The translations under genes and the position numbers were made by a program. The notes under the pieces are model-generated. The model was not told where the DNA came from. It searched no databases and saw only the letters and a program-made list of their open reading frames with translations. Shown here piece by piece: positions 1 to 7,679 of a stretch of 64,000 nt of DNA (position 1 is its first letter; every line of letters begins with the position of its first letter). Origin of the DNA: CAVXTT01 sp963764685 (GTDB lineage: Bacteria > Bacteroidota > Ignavibacteria > Ignavibacteriales > Ignavibacteriaceae); assembly GCA_963764685.1 (NCBI GenBank), contig CAVXTT010000020.1, positions 384,422 to 448,421 of the forward strand, given 5' to 3'.

Positions 1-27
1 GAGATTATTTACTTCAATGGAATACAT
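1..27 (-). CDS. ABC transporter ATP-binding protein, N-terminal fragment
   Basis: Only the first nine codons lie in the window. They read MYSIEVNNL on the minus strand, the usual opening of an ABC ATPase before its first beta strand. The ATG overlaps the stop of the upstream ABC ATPase by one base in a TGATG junction, which is strong evidence of translational coupling. Operons of the order HlyD-like protein, ABC ATPase, second ABC ATPase, permeases are common for this exporter type, so a second ATPase is the expected gene. The identity is inferred from nine residues and context only. Confidence 0.5.
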
Positions 28-950
28 CAGTAAGTCTTTTCAACCAGGTGAATAAATGCGTTTTCAAGTGAAGGTGGAATTATTCTGTAATCCGAGACTT
101 CAATTGAGTTCTCTTCAAGCAATTTTTTTATTGGAGCAATTTTCTCTTCCGCCCTTGCCAAAATAATATTTATCCTGTCGCCGAACAGATGTACCTCATA
201 ATCAGTTTTATCTTTTAACAGGCGGAATGCATCTCTGGCAGGGGAGCATACAATTTCTATCACCATCATATTTATTTTCTGCTTTACTGCCGAGGGTGTA
301 TCCAGACTCATTATCTCCCCCTTATGCATTAAAGCTATCCTGTTGCACCGCTCTGCTTCATCCAGATAGGGAGTTGACATAATTATTGTAATCCCTTCCT
401 TCTGCAAACCGGATAAGATTTTCCAGAAATCTCTTCTTGATACGGGATCAACACCTGTTGTAGGTTCATCCAGCAGGAGTAATTGAGGAGTATGTATCAG
501 GCTGCAGGCAAGCGCAAGTTTTTGTTTCATACCGCCTGAAAGTTTATCCGCAAGTCTTTTTCTGAAGGGGGTTAATCTTGTAAATTCCAGCAGCTGGTCT
601 CTCCGGGCGGAATAATTACGGACGCCGTGTATGTCGGCAAAGAACTGGATATTCTCATCAATTGTAAGGTCTCCGTAAAGACTGAACTTTTGAGAAAGGT
701 AACCGGTGATGTTCTGAACTTCTTTTTTCTTCTTTTTAAGATCCAATCCGAAAAGTTCAGCAGTACCGGAATCCGGATTAAGCAGTCCGCACAAAATCCG
801 TATAGTGGTTGTTTTACCCGCTCCGTCAGGACCAACGATACCGAACATTTCCCCCTTACCTACAGTTAACGAAATATTTTTTACGGCCTGGTTATCAGCA
901 AAAGCTCTTGAAAGATCCTTAACAACTACAGCAGGTTCCATTGAAGACAT
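27..950 (-). CDS. ABC exporter ATP-binding protein
   Basis: ATPase subunit of a multidrug/antibiotic-type ABC exporter, expected on the cytoplasmic face of the inner membrane. Walker A is GPDGAGKTT near residue 41, the Q-loop glutamine is near residue 88, the signature is LSGGM near residue 139, and Walker B is LLLLDEP near residue 159 followed by a D-loop and switch His region. The length of about 307 residues is normal for the DrrA/YbhF-like family, with a C-terminal extension after the core. A TTG lies one codon upstream, but the ATG at 950 forms a TGATG overlap with the preceding HlyD gene and is the better start. It is the third gene of a tetR-hlyD-ABC-ABC operon. Confidence 0.93.
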   Translation of the reverse strand: MSSMEPAVVVKDLSRAFADNQAVKNISLTVGKGEMFGIVGPDGAGKTTTIRILCGLLNPDSGTAELFGLDLKKKKKEVQNITGYLSQKFSLYGDLTIDENIQFFADIHGVRNYSARRDQLLEFTRLTPFRKRLADKLSGGMKQKLALACSLIHTPQLLLLDEPTTGVDPVSRRDFWKILSGLQKEGITIIMSTPYLDEAERCNRIALMHKGEIMSLDTPSAVKQKINMMVIEIVCSPARDAFRLLKDKTDYEVHLFGDRINIILARAEEKIAPIKKLLEENSIEVSDYRIIPPSLENAFIHLVEKTY

Positions 951-1923
951 CAATTAAAATAAATTACTGCGTCAGCCGGCATTCCTGATTTTAATTCCAG
1001 CTTTGGATTATTTAATCTGATTTTAACTGCAAAAACCAGTTTTGTTCTTTCATCTTTTGTCTGAATATTTTTAGGAGTAAACTCTGCTTCAGGAGATATA
1101 AAAATTACCTCACCTTTAAAGGATTTATCCGGGAAGGAGTCAACTGTAATATCAGCTTTGCTTCCCTGTTTAACCTTGCCCAGTTCTGTTTCAGGGATAT
1201 AGATAATTAGGTCCACAACTTCAAGGTTGGATATCCTGAATAAAGAGCTGAAGGTGGATACCATTTCCCCCTTCTCGACAAACTTTTTAACTATTATGCC
1301 GTCGACAGGGGAGATAACATAGCTGTCGTTTATATTTTTCTTAAGCAGTATCTGCAGCAGCTAATTGTCTCTTCAGGTTTCCTTTTGCCTGTTTAATTTC
1401 ATCCGGGCGGGCAAGGTTTTTTAATTTCCTCAAATTTTCCCTTGCTGCCTGAAGCTGTGCGGCTGTAAGATCCACTCTTGCGGCGGCATCTTCCATCTGT
1501 TTTTTCGTAATGGAATGTGCCTCATAAAGATTATCCATCCTGTTTTTATCTTTTATGGCCAGTTCGTTATTTATCTCAGCCTGCTTCAGAGTTTCCTCTG
1601 CCTGGTTAATATCCTCCTCGCGCGCACCCGAAGTTAAAAGATTAAGCTGTGCTTCATTTACCTCAACTGTTGCGAGAGCCTGATCGAGCTGGAATTGAAG
1701 ATTCTCGTGATCAATAATTAACATAGTATCACCGGCTGATAACAATGTTTCCCTCATCTTTCCTGATTTCAAGTATTTCACCGGTAACCTTAGAGCTGAT
1801 GGTTACGTTTATAGCCTCAATGTTTCCTGAGGCTGTTACACGGTCCTTATCATTATCATTTCCACAGCCTGACACAACAAAGAAAAAGATAAATATACCG
1901 GAATAAATTGCTGGGATTTTCAT
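950..1923 (-). CDS. HlyD/RND-type membrane fusion lipoprotein (two frameshifts)
   Basis: Periplasmic adaptor linking the ABC exporter to an outer-membrane exit. The N-terminus has a hydrophobic signal and a lipobox VSGC, followed by the first biotinyl-lipoyl half (VTASGNIEAINVTISSKVTG). A long coiled coil rich in Q, A and E follows (about 1360-1700), then the second lipoyl half (SPVDGIIVKKFVEKG) and the beta-barrel domain ending AVIYFN. The frame breaks twice, near 1740 and near 1348. In both cases one base restores an uninterrupted adaptor of normal length with sensible residues on each side. It overlaps the TetR gene by about 68 bases and the ATPase by one base. Confidence 0.85.
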
Positions 1924-2527
1924 AAAGTTCCTTCTGGATTTTACGGAAAAGCTCTTTTCCTTTTTTAGTTAATATCCCGTTAAATAAAATTTCAAAAGTA
2001 ATTTTGACTGCCTCATCGTATGAGAATTTATTGTAATAAAGAAAATCAGGATTAACCACTCCCCGCATCGAGGAAATAAATAAAGTTATTATAATTTCAT
2101 TCGGCTTATCTATAATCAGCTCTTCCCGTTTCCCCTGTTCAATTATAACCGATAGTGTAGCATACATTCTTTTGGTACGAAACTCATCTACCTGCTTCCA
2201 CAGGTGGGGCATATGAATGCGAAGATCATTCAACCATTTATCACTGAAACGAAGAAGATTCTGTACAAGCATCTGAAGTACATTGACGATCTTCTCCACG
2301 GCATTCTGATCCGTCCTTAAAATTTGTTCAATATTTCCACTTACCCGGCTGGTGATATCCGAAACGATGGCTTCAACAATATTTTCTTTAGATGGAAAAT
2401 ATTTATAAATAGTCTTTTTGCTCATCTGGAGTTCAGCGGCAAGTGAATCCATTGAAGTCTTGTAAAAGCCTTCCTTCAGATACCGCTCCTCTATCTGCTT
2501 TAAATATTTCTCTTTTTCAGGTTCCAT
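1856..2527 (-). CDS. TetR/AcrR family transcriptional regulator
   Basis: Likely local repressor of the efflux operon. The N-terminal helix-turn-helix is clear at about residues 15-55 (GFYKTSMDSLAAELQMSKKT, then IYKYFPSKENIV). The rest is an alpha-helical ligand domain of normal length, with DIRI-like helices and no recognisable ligand motif. The last ~23 codons overlap the hlyD start in another frame. A one-base shift just upstream would end the protein at a TGA overlapping the hlyD ATG, so the C-terminus given here may be distorted by an indel. Inverted and direct GGAAACTA boxes lie just upstream and are the probable operator. Confidence 0.88.
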   Translation of the reverse strand: MEPEKEKYLKQIEERYLKEGFYKTSMDSLAAELQMSKKTIYKYFPSKENIVEAIVSDITSRVSGNIEQILRTDQNAVEKIVNVLQMLVQNLLRFSDKWLNDLRIHMPHLWKQVDEFRTKRMYATLSVIIEQGKREELIIDKPNEIIITLFISSMRGVVNPDFLYYNKFSYDEAVKITFEILFNGILTKKGKELFRKIQKELYENPSNLFRYIYLFLCCVRLWK

Positions 2528-2555
2528 ATAGCCTTTTTATACTGATGTTTTCGAT

Positions 2556-2622
2556 GGAAACTATTTTAGTATTATTAGTGTAAATATAAATTGTGGAAAC
2601 TAATTTGTCAAGAATAGTTTCC
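2556..2622. promoter_or_regulatory. Candidate TetR operator boxes
   Basis: Three 10-bp boxes are visible: GGAAACTATT at 2556-2565, GGAAACTAAT at 2595-2604 and the inverse AATAGTTTCC at 2613-2622. The last two form an inverted repeat (GGAAACTA and TAGTTTCC) centred 80 bp upstream of the tetR start. Spaced palindromes upstream of a divergently or self-transcribed tetR are the usual operator layout. Binding by this particular regulator is inferred. Confidence 0.5.
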
Positions 2623-2654
2623 CTGTAAAACTCCGTATAATTTTCATAAGTCAT

Positions 2655-3022
2655 GCATCTCATAGCCTTTTAATCCGCTTAATCCAGTTCCTTTCCCCAA
2701 TTTTTATCAAGGGAAATTTCACATTTAGATATGTTATTTACTTAGAATAGTACTAAGATTGTATATGTATAAGCCATACCTAAGCCATCTCTAGGCCATC
2801 TGTAAGCCATAAAACGGCACTTATGGCTTACAGATGGCTTAGAGATGGCTTACAGATGGCTTACAGATAAGCAATTATAAAGCAATTAGTAATAAATTTG
2901 AGTAATTTTTTCTCGCTTCAGGCAAAACTGAATGAGATTTAATCTGACCTGAAAAGTATTACATTTATCATAAGATCCCTCTCCAAAGTTTGGTTGAGGG
3001 ATTCTTTATTTTTTTTGCCATC
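2655..3022 (+). repeat. Structured repeat element A, copy 1 (4+4 hairpin of 11-nt units)
   Basis: No gene is seen from 2528 to 3092. The stretch holds one long structured element. Four 11-nt units of the form TAAGCCATCTG occupy 2770-2813, a 7-nt loop follows at 2814-2820, and four complementary units (AGATGGCTTAC type) occupy 2821-2864. This gives a nearly continuous 44-bp hairpin. Conserved flanks run upstream to about 2655 and downstream through a rho-independent terminator at 2975-3016. The same element, loop and terminator-like tail recur in reverse orientation at 62085-62450. A non-coding RNA or a mobile palindromic element are both possible. Confidence 0.85.
2975..3002 (+). terminator. 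Rho-independent terminator with no upstream plus-strand gene
   Basis: ATCCCTC and GAGGGAT form the outer stem, with CCAAA/TTTGG stacked inside, followed by a T-rich tract to 3016. The upstream gene (tetR) runs the other way, so this would terminate a transcript starting inside the intergenic repeat. It precedes tRNA-Met by about 90 bases. Confidence 0.65.
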
Positions 3023-3092
3023 AGTTGGGATAGATATGTTTTAAATCTTTGAATAATGTCTCTTTTTTTCTATTTTTAATGTCTTAATTTTT

Positions 3093-3166
3093 GGCGGGGT
3101 AGCTCAGTAGGTTAGAGCAGTGGAATCATAATCCACGTGTCGGGGGTTCGAATCCCTCCCCCGCTA
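3093..3166 (+). tRNA. tRNA-Met (CAT), elongator type
   Basis: A 74-nt cloverleaf with the anticodon loop ATCATAA between GTGGA and TCCAC, so the anticodon is CAT. The D-arm (AGCTCAGTAGGTTAGAGC) and T-loop (TTCGAAT) are canonical. The acceptor stem GGCGGGG pairs with CCCCGCT through a terminal G-U pair, as in other Bacteroidota elongator tRNA-Met genes. CCA is not encoded. It lies 24 bases before secG. Confidence 0.95.
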
Positions 3167-3189
3167 CTTTTATCAGGAGAAATATTTTT

Positions 3190-3540
3190 ATGTACTCAAT
3201 TTTAGTTATTATCGCTTCAATAATCGCAATACTTTTGATCATTGTTGTACTTCTTCAATCCAGTAAGGGAGGAGGACTTGCAGGTACGTTCGGCGGTGCA
3301 CAGATGGGTACTATGTTTGGTACCAGAAGGACTGCTGACTTTTTAAGCAGGGCGACCTGGTGGCTTGGTGGTACTCTTACTATTCTTGCAATTGTTACGA
3401 ATTTATTCTTTTTGCCCGGTCAAACAACTGCAGATCAGAGGGAAAGTATTATTCAGCGCTCGAACAGGAATAATCTTCCGCAAACTCCGACCTTGCCGCA
3501 GCAGAATATTCCGCAGACGCAACAGCAGCCCAAGAAATAA
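3190..3540 (+). CDS. secG: Preprotein translocase subunit SecG
   Basis: Small subunit of the SecYEG channel in the inner membrane. The protein has 116 residues with two membrane segments, about residues 4-22 and 56-76. Between them is the conserved cytoplasmic loop LLQSSKGGGLAGTFGG followed by the FGTRR-TADFL stretch. The C-terminal tail is Q, P and N rich and probably unstructured. A GGAG-like ribosome site precedes the ATG. The gene follows tRNA-Met and ends at a bidirectional hairpin shared with the convergent dacB gene. Confidence 0.95.
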   Translation: MYSILVIIASIIAILLIIVVLLQSSKGGGLAGTFGGAQMGTMFGTRRTADFLSRATWWLGGTLTILAIVTNLFFLPGQTTADQRESIIQRSNRNNLPQTPTLPQQNIPQTQQQPKK

Positions 3541-3552
3541 AAAATTTATAAG

Positions 3553-3574
3553 GGATCCGGTATTTGCCGGATCC
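3553..3574. terminator. Bidirectional terminator between secG and dacB
   Basis: A perfect stem, GGATCCGG and CCGGATCC with a 6-nt loop, is flanked by A-rich sequence on the left and TTTATT on the right, between two convergent genes. Confidence 0.75.
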
Positions 3575-3575
3575 T

Positions 3576-4821
3576 TTATTCCCATTCGGCTAAAATTCTT
3601 ATTATTTCATCCTGTACGTGCTTATGCATTGAAGCGCCGCCCCTTGAAAATTCGAATATAAAGCACACAATCAGATCATCACCTTTTTTATTTGTAACAT
3701 AACCTGATAGAGAAGAAACTCCGTTAAGTGTGCCTGTTTTGCCGTGAAGATTCTTTTCAGCAGCAGTGCCTATCAGGCGGTGCCGCAGTGTTCCGTCGAC
3801 TCCCGCAATACTCAGAGAATTATAGAAGTCATCAAAATTTGCAATATCGAAATACATTTTTTCAAGCAGTCCTCCAATCGCTCCTGCGGTAACCTGATCA
3901 AATCTTGATATACCTGAACCATCAACAACAGAAGTTCCGGTTTTATATATTCCATTATCATCAATAAAATTTAATATGGCTTGTGTGGAATAAAATGCAT
4001 TTCCCTCAACACCGCTTGACTCGGCCCCGATTATCTTGAATAAGCACTCTGCCATAAAGTTATCACTGTTCTTGTTTACCATAGAAATATAATTTCTTAA
4101 GAGCAGGGAATGTTCATAGATCGGGGATATGTTTGCCGGGGTTATTCCTTTGGATGATCCATTACATGAAATTCCGGCTGCTTTTAGTTTTGAACTGAGC
4201 AGGAGTGCTGCATTTGAAGGAGGATCTTTAATATTGACAGAATAAGCTACCATTCTTTTTCTTTTTTTCCTGTAAGATATAGAACGGTTCCTGTCAACAA
4301 CTAATGCAGATATCGGAGGAAGCTTCACATTTGCAACCTCATCAGTTATCCAATCATCCCGCGAATATACATCATCAAAATAAGAATCGTCTCCAATTAC
4401 ATCCCCGGTTATTGAGGTAATCCCCATTTGCTTTACTTTGCTTACAATAAGATCAAGATCGGATGAATTGAAGAGTGGATTACCATATCCCTTCAGGTAA
4501 AGGCTGCCGTTAATAATCCCATCACGGTATATCGAAGTCATCGGTAAATACCTTGGTTGCGACTTCAAAATCTCCTCCCAGGAGGTTTAATGCTGTAGCG
4601 GTAGTAAATAGCTTATTATTAGAGGCAGGGATCATTGATGATGTATGATTCAGGGAAAATATTGTATCTTGTTCTACCGGGTCAAAAATTAATATTCCGC
4701 TTCGGGTGTCAGACGGGAGCCGCTGCAGGGCAGCAGCTATCCTTGCCCTGATTTCCTCTTTAGAAGAGGCACTGATGTTTATGAACAGAAGGAGAGAAAA
4801 AATAATTAATTTCTTTAACAT
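3576..4821 (-). CDS. dacB: D-alanyl-D-alanine carboxypeptidase/endopeptidase, PBP4 family (frameshifted)
   Basis: Periplasmic serine peptidase of family S13 that trims or cleaves peptidoglycan cross-links. All three active-site motifs are present: SNNK (SxxK) in the N-terminal part with the typical PASNNKL setting, SDN (SxN) in the middle, and HGKTGT near the C-terminus. A signal peptide begins the protein (MLKKLIIFSLLLF). The reading frame breaks once near 4545: the N-terminal frame runs into a stop while the next frame continues with IYRDGIINGSLYLKG, the normal continuation. One base restores a protein of about 415 residues, so a sequencing indel is likelier than a true pseudogene. Confidence 0.88.
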
Positions 4822-4960
4822 TCGTTTAATTTGTATTAACCCGCAATAATTTTATTTTTATCCCGCAAATAAATCATGATTTCCTTTTTGCAAGTTATAA
4901 TGATTTAATAAAAGGTTCCAGTAATAAATTCTATTATCTCAATAAAGTATAAATAAAATA

Positions 4961-5823
4961 ATGGCAAAGAAAAAAACACTTCTTAAAGCGTATGAAAATC
5001 TGAATTTCCTAAACTCATCCGAAGGGAGGATCCTCAGGATGCTTGTCAGAATTTCTGGAACCGCAGAGTAAATTCAGAAAGCATAAAATTATTGATACAA
5101 TTGTTTTCTTCGGATCAGCCCGGCTGCTTGCCGAAAAAAAATGCGCTCTCAGCGTATAATCAATTTAAGACTATCAATCCATCGACTGCAAAACTTGGGG
5201 AGAAATTAAGACAGTCGCAGATGCAGGTGAAAATGGCACGCTACTATGAAGATGCTGTTGAACTTTCAAGAAGATTAACCGAATGGTCACTAAGCCTTGA
5301 GACTTATGCCAACAGATTTATTATCTGTACAGGCGGCGGTCCCGGCATAATGGAAGCTGCAAATAAGGGGGCAAAATTAGCCGGAGGTTATTCAATCGGA
5401 CTGAATATCAGCATCCCCTTTGAACAATACATTAATAATTATGTCACTCCGGATCTGAGTTTTGAATTCCATTATTTCTTTATGAGAAAATTCTGGTTTG
5501 CTTACCTGGCAAAATCTTTAATAGTCTTCCCTGGCGGCTTCGGTACCATGGACGAATTTTTTGAAATAATGACCCTGATCCAGACAGGAAAGATCAAGAA
5601 AAAACTGCTGGTAGTTGTATACGATGAAAAATACTGGAGGGATATACTAAATTTTGATGCCCTTATTAATTATGGGGTAATAAATAAAACAGATCTTAAC
5701 CTGTTCCAGTTCTGCAGCTCCGTTGATGAAGCGTTTACATTAATAAAGGCGCATTTTGAAAAATATTATCTGACTGAAAAGGAGAAGACAGTCACAGAAC
5801 CGAAGATCAATCTGCAATATTAA
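4961..5823 (+). CDS. LOG-family (TIGR00730-like) nucleotide hydrolase (frameshifted)
   Basis: Rossmann-fold protein of the lysine-decarboxylase-like/LOG family. Members release free bases from nucleoside monophosphates (cytokinin activation in some organisms); the substrate here is unknown. The family motifs are GGGPGIMEAAN (about 5332) and PGGFGTMDE (about 5530). The true N-terminus lies upstream at ATG 4961 (MAKKKTLLKAYENLNFLN). The frame breaks near 5075 and again in an A-run near 5138. The stretch DTIVFFGSARLL, the expected first strand, is read only in the middle frame. About 285 residues when repaired. A hairpin terminator follows at 5902. Confidence 0.85.
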
Positions 5824-5901
5824 TCTCACTTCTCTTCATTCGGAGAGGGAATAAAACAATTTTATAATTGCGAATTAAAATGGGAATGACTGATTATAAC
5901 A

Positions 5902-5921
5902 AACCCCCTTTGAAGGGGGTT
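5902..5921. terminator. Bidirectional terminator between LOG gene and rpsU
   Basis: The inverted repeat AACCCCC and GGGGGTT with a short loop sits between two convergent genes, with A-rich sequence on one side and TATAAAA on the other. Confidence 0.65.
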
Positions 5922-5932
5922 ATAAAACTGGA

Positions 5933-6127
5933 TTACATTTCCATATTTTCTGTGCGGTGAGCTCTGCGGGTCGCCTTTATTTTCTCCATCCTTTTCTTGA
6001 CGGATGGTTTAACAAAAAAGGTTCTTTTCTTAAACTCTTTAAGGACTCCGGATCTTTCATATTTTTTCTTGAATCTCTTAAGAGCTTTATCGATTGACTC
6101 GTTATCGCCTACTGATATTCCTACCAA
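5933..6127 (-). CDS. rpsU: 30S ribosomal protein S21
   Basis: Small basic protein of the 30S subunit, 64 residues. It begins MVGISVGDNESIDKALKRFK, the conserved S21 opening, continues with the KYERSGVLKEFKKR helix, and has a lysine/arginine-rich tail. Length and composition match the Bacteroidota form. It is downstream of a small zinc-ribbon gene on the same strand and converges with the LOG gene. Confidence 0.96.
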   Translation of the reverse strand: MVGISVGDNESIDKALKRFKKKYERSGVLKEFKKRTFFVKPSVKKRMEKIKATRRAHRTENMEM

Positions 6128-6153
6128 CTATTTCACCTCACTTTATGGTATGT

Positions 6154-6531
6154 TTAAATTGTTAATGATTCTATTAATTTCTTCTGTCCTGATTTTTGAA
6201 ACTCTACCAGAATTGAACTGCGTCCGTTAGATAATAATTCTTTCGATACGACACGTCCGAAGTCATCCCAGTTCTGATGATAAATTGATTCGCCGATATT
6301 AAATGACTTTCCAGGGGAATAAACAGTACAATCACCTGTTTCAATTCCGTCAAGACTTTTTGTTTCTTTAGTATCAGATGCAAGTTCAACCATTACCATC
6401 TGTTTGCATTTTTTACACTTTGCCCATCTTTTATTCTCAGTATTCAAACCGGATACTGCAGAACCCAATTCCATTTTAGTCACTGTACCGCAAACTGTAC
6501 AATACCCTTCAATATTTTTGATTCTTGCCAT
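6154..6531 (-). CDS. Small zinc-ribbon protein, function unknown
   Basis: About 125 residues from the ATG at 6531 (MARIKNIEGYC), which has an AAGG about eight bases upstream. An ATG nine codons earlier lacks such a site. The N-terminal half has two CxxC pairs (CTVCG and CKKCK) spaced as in a zinc ribbon. The C-terminal half (SPGKSFNIGESIYHQNWDDF then GRVVSK and ILVEFQKSGQKKL) resembles the small beta-barrel segment of CarD-like or transcription-associated proteins, where a G-D-x-I-x-H-x-x-F-G-x-V pattern recurs. A nucleic-acid role is an inference. It lies 26 bases upstream of rpsU and may be co-transcribed with it. Confidence 0.7.
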   Translation of the reverse strand: MARIKNIEGYCTVCGTVTKMELGSAVSGLNTENKRWAKCKKCKQMVMVELASDTKETKSLDGIETGDCTVYSPGKSFNIGESIYHQNWDDFGRVVSKELLSNGRSSILVEFQKSGQKKLIESLTI

Positions 6532-6581
6532 AAAATCGACCTTAACTTTGAATTTCAAACCTTAAATATATGGAATAAAAA

Positions 6582-6758
6582 TTGATCTTACAAGCTATTT
6601 TCGTCCGGGAAACAGGTAAAAAACCTTCAGATTGGATTACAAAACGGTACAAAAATGTCGCTCAACCTCGCCTGCAGGGAGGATTAGAAACAACCGCAAA
6701 ATACATTATGACCGACTACTGTTATAACCGAAGTAATTTGATTTTGAGAGGCTGGTGA
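6582..6758 (+). CDS. Small unidentified ORF, doubtful
   Basis: A 58-codon open frame from TTG at 6582 lies on the plus strand between two minus-strand genes. It encodes a basic peptide containing RETGKKPSDWITKRY and QPRLQGGLETTAKYI. No family was recognised. There is no good ribosome site and the orientation opposes both neighbours. It may be a gene remnant or chance. Confidence 0.2.
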   Translation: MILQAIFVRETGKKPSDWITKRYKNVAQPRLQGGLETTAKYIMTDYCYNRSNLILRGW

Positions 6759-6769
6759 AGCAGTTATTT

Positions 6770-7021
6770 TCACTTATTCCGGGAAAAGAATTGAAAAGGT
6801 TTTATCCGTCTTATGACTTTACGTCTAACCCTCTCCGGTACAGGATGAACTTTTAATCCGCTGACCAGTGATTTCATAGTCTGCTGGACAAAGTAATCAA
6901 ACTTCAGGCTTTTATCCGTATTTATCTTTTCCAGAAGAATGGTCCTTGAACCGGTATCCTTAATTTCATCATCCGCCAGTGCAGTTATCAGATATTTTAT
7001 ATCGATGTTATTCATCTTCAT
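6770..7021 (-). CDS. Small protein paired with ECF sigma factor, possible anti-sigma
   Basis: 83 residues starting MKMNNIDIKYLITALADDEI, four bases after the sigma factor stop, so translationally linked. Position and size suggest an anti-sigma or sigma-associated regulator. The zinc anti-sigma motif (HxxxCxxC) is absent, and there is no membrane segment; the C-terminus is very basic (RVRRKVIRRIKPF). It could alternatively be a truncated regulator. Function is inferred from context alone. Confidence 0.6.
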   Translation of the reverse strand: MKMNNIDIKYLITALADDEIKDTGSRTILLEKINTDKSLKFDYFVQQTMKSLVSGLKVHPVPERVRRKVIRRIKPFQFFSRNK

Positions 7022-7025
7022 AATT

Positions 7026-7616
7026 TCAATTCTTCTTCATATACCCTTTGTTCTCAGCATACTTATGTAATCTGGTAAATAACATTTTTCTGGCCCGATG
7101 AAGTCTTGATCGTACTGTCCCTACGGGTATGTCAATAAAGTCGGCTATTTCTTCATATGAATACCCTTCGATGTCGCAAAGGATCACTACTGTTCTGAAA
7201 TCTTCCGGAAGTTCTGATATTGCCTCCGAAAGTTCATCATCGAGCAGGTTATCAAAAATTTCCTTTTCAAGATGGGCATCATCAGTGGAGGATATTTTAA
7301 TGTTCTCATAGAAATTTTCGATCTCTTCATAATCTACTTTATCAGGTTCTTTTGATTGCTTCCGGTAAGAATTTATGAAGGTGTTTTTCATTATAGAAAA
7401 CAACCAGGCCTTGCAATTAGTTCCTGTTTCAAATTTATCGAAGAACCTGAAAGCTTTAAGGTATGTTTCCTGCAGAAGATCGCTGGCGTCGTCGGAATCC
7501 CCTGTCAATTTTAAGCCGAAATTATATAAAGCGTCCATATGAGGAACCGCTTCTTTTTCAAATTCTTTATATAATTTTTGCTGATCAGTTACGACTGCAA
7601 GTAAAAGAAGAAACAT
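7026..7616 (-). CDS. ECF (group 4) RNA polymerase sigma factor
   Basis: Alternative sigma factor, 196 residues. Region 2 is clear (SDLLQETYLKAFRFFDKFE and AWLFSIMKNTFINSYRK). Region 4 carries the recognition helix-turn-helix (LPEDFRTVVILCDIEGYSY, then EEIADFIDIPVGTVRSRL). The first nine residues are hydrophobic and atypical, so the true start may differ slightly. It is followed immediately by a small gene that may modulate it. The regulon cannot be read from this window. Confidence 0.93.
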   Translation of the reverse strand: MFLLLLAVVTDQQKLYKEFEKEAVPHMDALYNFGLKLTGDSDDASDLLQETYLKAFRFFDKFETGTNCKAWLFSIMKNTFINSYRKQSKEPDKVDYEEIENFYENIKISSTDDAHLEKEIFDNLLDDELSEAISELPEDFRTVVILCDIEGYSYEEIADFIDIPVGTVRSRLHRARKMLFTRLHKYAENKGYMKKN

Positions 7617-7679
7617 TAAAAAAGGTTAATAATCCTATAAATTATCTTTAATTATACCAAAATTAATAGTTAAATAAAA

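Noticed and set aside
3093..3166. tRNA-Met as an integration site next to a repeat element
   Set aside because: No integrase, no duplicated tRNA 3' end, and ordinary housekeeping genes follow on the other side.
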